Below, in pieces: positions 14,902-19,106 of a stretch of DNA of 19,106 bases; positions within the stretch are counted from its first letter, which is position 1; each line of letters begins with the position of its first letter. Location: positions 1 to 19,106 of the forward strand of contig CAIUYS010000626.1 in assembly GCA_903903365.1 (NCBI GenBank). The letters run 5' to 3'. The position numbers and the translations under genes were made by a program. Under the pieces are notes generated by a model that saw nothing but the letters and a program-made list of their open reading frames with translations, did not search any database and was not told the origin of the DNA. Origin of the DNA: an uncultured Methylococcaceae bacterium (GTDB taxonomy: Bacteria > Pseudomonadota > Gammaproteobacteria > Methylococcales > Methylomonadaceae).

Positions 14902-16470
14902 TTATATAAGGTCGGCAAAGGTTTTTTCCATTTTCCGGAATTGGCTAATCCCAAGCCAAAGGAAAAAGGCAACGATAGTAAGACTCAGCATAAAACTCGA
15001 CCAGTGGATCGGGCTGTCGTTAACGCCCAGAATGCACCAGCGAAACCCGTCAATCACACCGACCATCGGATTAAGGCTGTACAGCAGACGCCACTGCTCT
15101 GGAACGACATGACTGCTAAACCCAACAGGCGATACATAAAGACCGAACTGCACGATAAACGGGATGATATAGCGAAAATCCCGATACTTTACATTAAGCG
15201 CGGTAATCCACAGTCCCGGCCCCAGACTGGCCAACAGAGCCAACAGAATAAAAACGGGTAGCAGTAAAAAATTCCAGCTCGGAGCAAATTGATAGTAAAT
15301 CATCAGCCCCACCAGAATGACGAAGCTGATCAGAAAGTCAATGAAGGCGGTTACCACTGTGGCGGTGGGTACAATCAACCGGGGAAAGTAGACCTTACTG
15401 ATGAGGTTGGAATTACTGATCAAGCTGTTGGAAGCCTCGGTTAATGAGGTCGAGAACAGAAACCAGGGCAGCATCGCAGCAAAAACCATCAATGCATACG
15501 GCGTGTTACCATCACTGGGCAATTTGGCCACTCGACCGAAGATTACCGTAAAAACTATCATGGTAAGAAAGGGTCGCAGAATTGCCCAAGCTACCCCGAT
15601 GATGGTTTGTTTGTAGCGCACAGCAATATCCCGCCATGCCAGTATCAGAAATAATTCACGGTAGCGCCAGAGATCCATCCAATAGTTTTTGTCGGCACGT
15701 CCGGCTTCCAGGATGAGAACATGCTCTTGTGTTCGCTCAACACGGCCAAGGATTTTATTGCTTTGCGCCTTGTCGTTTGATCTTGAAGAGACCAATCGGC
15801 GTGCTGCATAGCTTGCGAAAAAGACATAGGCTCCAAGCATCAACAGGAATCCTGTGGCCAAGCAATTATCCTGAATGGCATACTGTCTGGCAAGTAGGCT
15901 ACCCCCACCAAAAAGAAGACTTGAACCCACTAATATAAGCGTCGTCTTTCGGCGACTGTAACCAAAGTGTAGTAGCAAACAGTGTGGATAGGCAAATTCC
16001 AAAGTCGCATGTTGGCCTCGCAGAATGAGTCGCAGCACTACCAACGAGGCTATTTGTATGATCGGCAAGGCGAAAATCCATGTCACTACCATCGGCGAAA
16101 CTTCGCCCGTAAAGATCGACGTCACTCCAAACCAGGCCACTACGCTACCCAGCAAAAGTCCGCCGAGATTGCCCGGTAAAGTCCAAATTTTATGTTTAAA
16201 GCGAGGAAGGACAATGAACAGGATCAGACCCATTAACCCTAACAGTAGCGCAGAGGCTTTTTCAATCGTGGGAACGCCATCCGGTGGCAAGGTTCCATAT
16301 AGGAGCCAGAATAAAATTGTGACTGTAATGCCCGTAACAATATCATTAAATCCATCTCCTCGCTTAAAACTGCTTATGAAAGATAAGGAGCTCAGCGTAA
16401 AGCCGGCAACAATAAGTATTTGCCAAGCAAGGAACTGGACGGTCAAGTTGGACAGGACATTATTGATCAT
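14902..16470 (-). CDS. wzm: polysaccharide ABC exporter permease (Wzm) fused to a degenerate WecA-like half domain
   Basis: Protein of 522 residues, about twice the usual Wzm length (~260-280). Residues ~250-522 are a standard ABC-2 permease: amphipathic EAGRADKNYWMDLWRYRELFLILAWRDI (255-282), VRYKQTIIGVAWAILRPFLTM, NSNLISKVYFPRLIVP and SLNPMVGVIDGFRW (465-478). Residues ~1-230 hold about six further hydrophobic segments and align, with nearly constant spacing, to the C-terminal half of WecA-type PNPT transferases: GDGFND (38-43) for VDGIDG, LPGNLGGLLLG (98-108) for FMGDAGSTLIG, WIFALPIIQ (131-139) for WIIAIPLMD, RGQ (151-153), YPHC (161-164) for HIHH and GYSRR (170-174) for GFTSR. Catalytic Asp and His residues are replaced and the N-terminal DD region is absent, so it should be inactive. 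It overlaps the aminotransferase by 4 bases. No internal ATG precedes the Wzm part, supporting one fused product. Confidence 0.85.
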   Translation of the reverse strand: MINNVLSNLTVQFLAWQILIVAGFTLSSLSFISSFKRGDGFNDIVTGITVTILFWLLYGTLPPDGVPTIEKASALLLGLMGLILFIVLPRFKHKIWTLPGNLGGLLLGSVVAWFGVTSIFTGEVSPMVVTWIFALPIIQIASLVVLRLILRGQHATLEFAYPHCLLLHFGYSRRKTTLILVGSSLLFGGGSLLARQYAIQDNCLATGFLLMLGAYVFFASYAARRLVSSRSNDKAQSNKILGRVERTQEHVLILEAGRADKNYWMDLWRYRELFLILAWRDIAVRYKQTIIGVAWAILRPFLTMIVFTVIFGRVAKLPSDGNTPYALMVFAAMLPWFLFSTSLTEASNSLISNSNLISKVYFPRLIVPTATVVTAFIDFLISFVILVGLMIYYQFAPSWNFLLLPVFILLALLASLGPGLWITALNVKYRDFRYIIPFIVQFGLYVSPVGFSSHVVPEQWRLLYSLNPMVGVIDGFRWCILGVNDSPIHWSSFMLSLTIVAFFLWLGISQFRKMEKTFADLI

Positions 16471-17621
16471 TGGCTTATCACTTCCCGCTTTTCGGAGAAT
16501 GATTGCAAGTTGCTGTCAATAGGTTGTTGATTAAGAATCTTGATAGCCTCACTCACTTCCTCACACTGCGCTCTACTTAAATCAGCGTGCATAGGCAACG
16601 AAAGCACTTCATCTGCTGCTTGCTCTGAATGCGGGAAATCGCCTTTGCTATAACCCAAATCGGCATAGGCGGGCAGCAAATGCACGGGAATTGGATAATG
16701 GATGCCGGTTTGAATCCCTTTGGCTTGCAACGCTTGTTGCCATTCACTTCGTTGCTGCGTTCGGATTGCATAGATATGATAAACATGACGAGCGTAGGAC
16801 ATTGCTTCTGGTGTCTGCACTCCGCTATCGGCCAACAACTCATTGTAAGATGCTGCGACCGTTCGCCGTGCTTCAGTCCAGGCTTCCAGATGGCGTAGTT
16901 TGACCCTGAGCACCGCACCTTGAATGCCTTCCATACGATAGTTATAGCCTTTAAGCACATGCTGATATTTTTGCTCTGCACCCCAATCACGCAGCATGCG
17001 GATGGTGCGGGTATAATCGGCGTTGTTGGTTACGACCATGCCGCCTTCACCGTAAGCGCCCAGGTTTTTGCCCGGGTAAAAACTGAAACAGCCCATGTCA
17101 CCCATACTGCCGACTCGTCTGCCTTTATACTCCGCACCGTGAGCCTGGGCGGCATCTTCAATCACCACCAAACCATGGCGCTTGGCAATTTCCAAAATAG
17201 GATCCATATCTGCCGGTTGTCCGTAAAGATGCACGGGGATAATGGCTTTGGTCTTGTCGGTGATGGCGCTTTCTATAGCCTTTACGTCAATCGTGAAGGT
17301 ACGCGGATCAATGTCCACAAATACCGGTTTGGCGCCCGTGTAGTCAATCGCCGCCACCGTCGCCACAAAGGTAAAGGGGACGGTAATCACTTCGTCATTG
17401 ACATCAATTCCGGCCGCGAGCAGGGCAAGATGTAACGCGCTGGTTCCGGTATTTACACCTATCCCGTATTGAGCCTGACAATAGTTGGAGAACTCGTCTT
17501 CGAATGCGGCCACCTCGGTTCCCAAGGTAAACTGACAGGTTTCCAATACGTTCTGGATAGCCGCATTAACTTCATCCTTAATGCCAGTGTATTGAGCTTT
17601 TAGATCGACGAACGGTATCAT
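16467..17621 (-). CDS. DegT/DnrJ/EryC1/StrS family sugar aminotransferase (PLP-dependent)
   Basis: Protein of 384 residues, typical length. It transfers an amino group to a keto-sugar nucleotide in the cytoplasm. Motifs: IPFVDLKAQY (2-11), GVNTGTSALHLALLAAG (55-71, phosphate-binding), FTFVATVAAI, VHLYGQPADMD (130-140), IEDAAQAHGAEYKG (154-167, Asp156 pairs with the PLP pyridine N) and CFSFYPGKNLGAYGEGGMVVTN (178-199), with the Schiff-base Lys185. With the 4-base overlap to the Gfo/Idh oxidoreductase ahead of it, the pair looks like the WbpB/WbpE-type route to a 3-amino sugar: oxidation at C3, then transamination. No N-acetyltransferase is in the window, so the pathway is incomplete here. The exact product is inference. 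Confidence 0.93.
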   Translation of the reverse strand: MIPFVDLKAQYTGIKDEVNAAIQNVLETCQFTLGTEVAAFEDEFSNYCQAQYGIGVNTGTSALHLALLAAGIDVNDEVITVPFTFVATVAAIDYTGAKPVFVDIDPRTFTIDVKAIESAITDKTKAIIPVHLYGQPADMDPILEIAKRHGLVVIEDAAQAHGAEYKGRRVGSMGDMGCFSFYPGKNLGAYGEGGMVVTNNADYTRTIRMLRDWGAEQKYQHVLKGYNYRMEGIQGAVLRVKLRHLEAWTEARRTVAASYNELLADSGVQTPEAMSYARHVYHIYAIRTQQRSEWQQALQAKGIQTGIHYPIPVHLLPAYADLGYSKGDFPHSEQAADEVLSLPMHADLSRAQCEEVSEAIKILNQQPIDSNLQSFSEKREVISQ

Positions 17622-18661
17622 GCCACTTCCCTGCCTTTATGCATGTGTATGCCGTTAAGTTCGACGCTGCGACCCCGCTCATTCATTGAGCGAGCCGCCG
17701 CTTCTATTAATTTTACGACGCGTAGACCCAGCAAACCGTCAGTCAGTGGTGCCTTGTTGTTTTCGATACAGTCGACAAAATGTTCTCCCTCGACGCGTAA
17801 CGCTTCGGTAAAGTCCAGTTTGGGTGCCCACATGTCCCCGGTGCGGTAGCCAACCCGCATTTCATAGATCTCCTTTGCGTCCTCGGTAAAACTGATGCCC
17901 TTGTCGTAAACCTTAACCTTTTCGCTCGGCTCCACGTCGTCATAGATGATCATTTTTTTGCTGCCGCCGATAAGAATCTGGCGTACCTTCACCGGTGCCA
18001 GCCAGCTCGTATTGATATGCGCAATCATCCCTGAATTGTAGAATAGTGTGATGAACGCCAAGTTCTCTGGTGTGTGGGGAAAATGATTGATGCCCACCGC
18101 AGACAATGCCACCGGCTGTTCCCCCACCAGATAGTCGAGGATAGAAAAATCATGGACGGCCAAGTCAGAGATGACATTGACATCGCGCTGGAACAAACCA
18201 AGATTGATTCGGGTGGAATCGTAGTAAAGAATATCACCGAGCTCACCCACCTTCACCATATCGCCCATCCTGCGCACTGCACCTGTGTAGGTAAACGTAT
18301 GATCGACGATCAGCACAAGATTTCGCTTTGCTGCTTCATCAACCAATTTGCTGGCCTGCTCGGAGGTTTCTGCCATCGGTTTTTCCAGCCATAAATGTTT
18401 GCCGGCTTTAAGAGCTGCCATTCCCAGTTCAAAATGGGTGCTGACCGGAGTCGCTATCGCAATGGCATTAATATCTTTATTCTCAAGCAAATCCTGAAAC
18501 CGCTTTGTGGTCTGTACACCAGGATAGCGTTTTTGAACGATTTCGAGTTTTTGGGGGTCAAGATCAGCCACACCTGCAACACTCATGCCCGGTGTTTCTG
18601 CGAAATTTCGCACCAAGTTTGGCCCCCAGTAGCCATAGCCAATAACACCTATTTTAATCAT
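17618..18661 (-). CDS. Gfo/Idh/MocA family sugar-nucleotide oxidoreductase
   Basis: Protein of 347 residues. The Rossmann motif GVIGYGYWGPNLVRNF (5-20) binds NAD(P), followed by GVADLDPQ (30-37), AIAIATPVSTHFELGMAALKAGKH (66-89) and the family hallmark LEKPMAET (92-99, Lys94). DLAVHDFSILDYL (166-178) carries the His170/Asp171 pair at the active site. It resembles WlbA/WbpB-type 3-dehydrogenases of UDP-GlcNAc(A), a role suited to the coupled DegT aminotransferase directly downstream (ATGA overlap). The ATG at 18661 has AAGGA 8 bases upstream. It is the first gene of the tightly packed block and has a long AT-rich upstream region, so the operon promoter probably lies just before it, unless genes to the right of the window are co-transcribed. 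Confidence 0.92.
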   Translation of the reverse strand: MIKIGVIGYGYWGPNLVRNFAETPGMSVAGVADLDPQKLEIVQKRYPGVQTTKRFQDLLENKDINAIAIATPVSTHFELGMAALKAGKHLWLEKPMAETSEQASKLVDEAAKRNLVLIVDHTFTYTGAVRRMGDMVKVGELGDILYYDSTRINLGLFQRDVNVISDLAVHDFSILDYLVGEQPVALSAVGINHFPHTPENLAFITLFYNSGMIAHINTSWLAPVKVRQILIGGSKKMIIYDDVEPSEKVKVYDKGISFTEDAKEIYEMRVGYRTGDMWAPKLDFTEALRVEGEHFVDCIENNKAPLTDGLLGLRVVKLIEAAARSMNERGRSVELNGIHMHKGREVA

Positions 18662-19106
18662 GATAGCTTTCCTTAAATAGAATAAAAAATTGCATTGCCC
18701 GTTTCAGCATGACAGTTTAGGTGTCATTGTCAGTTTTAATTCGATTCTTATTGGCCTAACGTTTATTTAAATTGTGATGCGCTTTATATTTCAACAGCTA
18801 TTCTATGAAAAGCACTGTCGAGAGATAATTCTCCGTTAACAGTCTAGCTACCAAACTGATTGCTATTTATCATCACCCTTGAAATCTTCAATAATGGTAA
18901 GTAAAAAAAAGACTGACTAACTCTTGGTAACATACACTTAATAACTAAGCTAACTGCAAAATGTATATAGGAATGTGGCTTCTTGTATTTATGCATTATC
19001 GCTATCTACATGCCCATCTAATTACTTTGTTTTAAGTATAGGATATTTATTATCTACTTCAATGATCAACAGTGTTTTGTTTGCCGCGTCCTTTTCTATT
19101 TGTGCG
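18662..19106. other. AT-rich upstream region of the operon
   Basis: About 445 bases to the window edge with no credible open reading frame on either strand. It contains one reasonable minus-strand promoter candidate (18766-18794). I see no tRNA, insertion sequence or clear JUMPstart/ops element. It looks like a regulatory upstream region, with a gene boundary beyond the right edge. Confidence 0.55.
18766..18794 (-). promoter_or_regulatory. sigma70-like promoter candidate for the oxidoreductase-aminotransferase-wzm-wzt block
   Basis: On the minus strand TTGAAA (plus-strand 18789-18794, 5 of 6 matches to TTGACA), a 17-base spacer, then TTTAAA (18766-18771, 4 of 6 to TATAAT). It would give a leader of roughly 100 bases. 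The sequence is AT-rich, so a match of this quality could arise by chance. Confidence 0.3.

Noticed and set aside
16025..17435. Plus-strand frames of 137-171 codons opposite the aminotransferase and permease
   Set aside because: They mirror conserved minus-strand codons and their translations match no family I recognise.
18840..18860. Possible ops/JUMPstart-like GGTAGC on the minus strand upstream of the operon
   Set aside because: Only GGTAGC of the ops element matches; the rest of the consensus is absent, so this is probably chance.
1..19106. CRISPR array, rRNA, tRNA or transposase gene
   Set aside because: I saw no regularly spaced direct repeats, no tRNA/rRNA signatures and no transposase motifs on either strand.

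Overview
This window is a cell-surface polysaccharide locus, probably from a gammaproteobacterium. That placement is an inference: moderate GC content that varies from gene to gene, Wzm/Wzt and WecB proteins of proteobacterial type, and a palindromic intergenic repeat (arms of the type GTTCCCACGC/GCGTGGGAAC) that I associate with gammaproteobacteria such as methane or sulphur oxidisers. No gene fixes the genus. All 15 genes I can support lie on the minus strand, so transcription runs from high to low coordinates.

Upstream block (18661 to 13612): a Gfo/Idh/MocA oxidoreductase and a DegT-type aminotransferase form an amino-sugar nucleotide pair. They are followed without a gap by an ABC-2 exporter permease (Wzm) and its ATPase (Wzt) with a C-terminal carbohydrate-binding type domain. 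The first three genes overlap by 4 bases (ATGA), and wzt starts 3 bases after wzm ends. The permease is unusual. Its first ~230 residues look like the C-terminal half of a WecA-type polyprenyl-phosphate sugar-1-phosphate transferase with the catalytic residues lost, fused to an ordinary Wzm.

Middle block (13562 to 5453): an AT-rich polysaccharide pyruvyl transferase-like gene, a ~308-base gap, a SAM methyltransferase, a fusion of an alpha/alpha-toroid domain to a second methyltransferase, UDP-GlcNAc 2-epimerase (wecB), and three family 2 glycosyltransferases. The last two glycosyltransferases are a recent tandem duplication, about 84% identical over their first 230 residues. One copy has lost its last ~16 codons to a stop codon.

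Downstream block (5203 to 63): a GumC/Wzc-N-like chain-length protein and its separate CpsD-like tyrosine kinase (1-base overlap), a ~287-base MITE-like element containing REP-type hairpins, a DUF354 glycosyltransferase-like protein, a ~560-base intergenic region with plus-strand RNA-like structure, and a conserved hypothetical protein that starts at GTG.

Inferred joint role: nucleotide sugars (UDP-ManNAc from WecB, an amino sugar from the oxidoreductase/aminotransferase pair) are assembled by the glycosyltransferases on undecaprenyl-PP. The chains are decorated or capped by methyl and perhaps pyruvyl groups, recognised by the Wzt C-terminal domain and exported by Wzm/Wzt. The PCP/kinase pair suggests length control or a second, Wzy-type pathway. 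I see no intact priming transferase, flippase, polymerase or outer-membrane OPX protein here; these would have to lie elsewhere.
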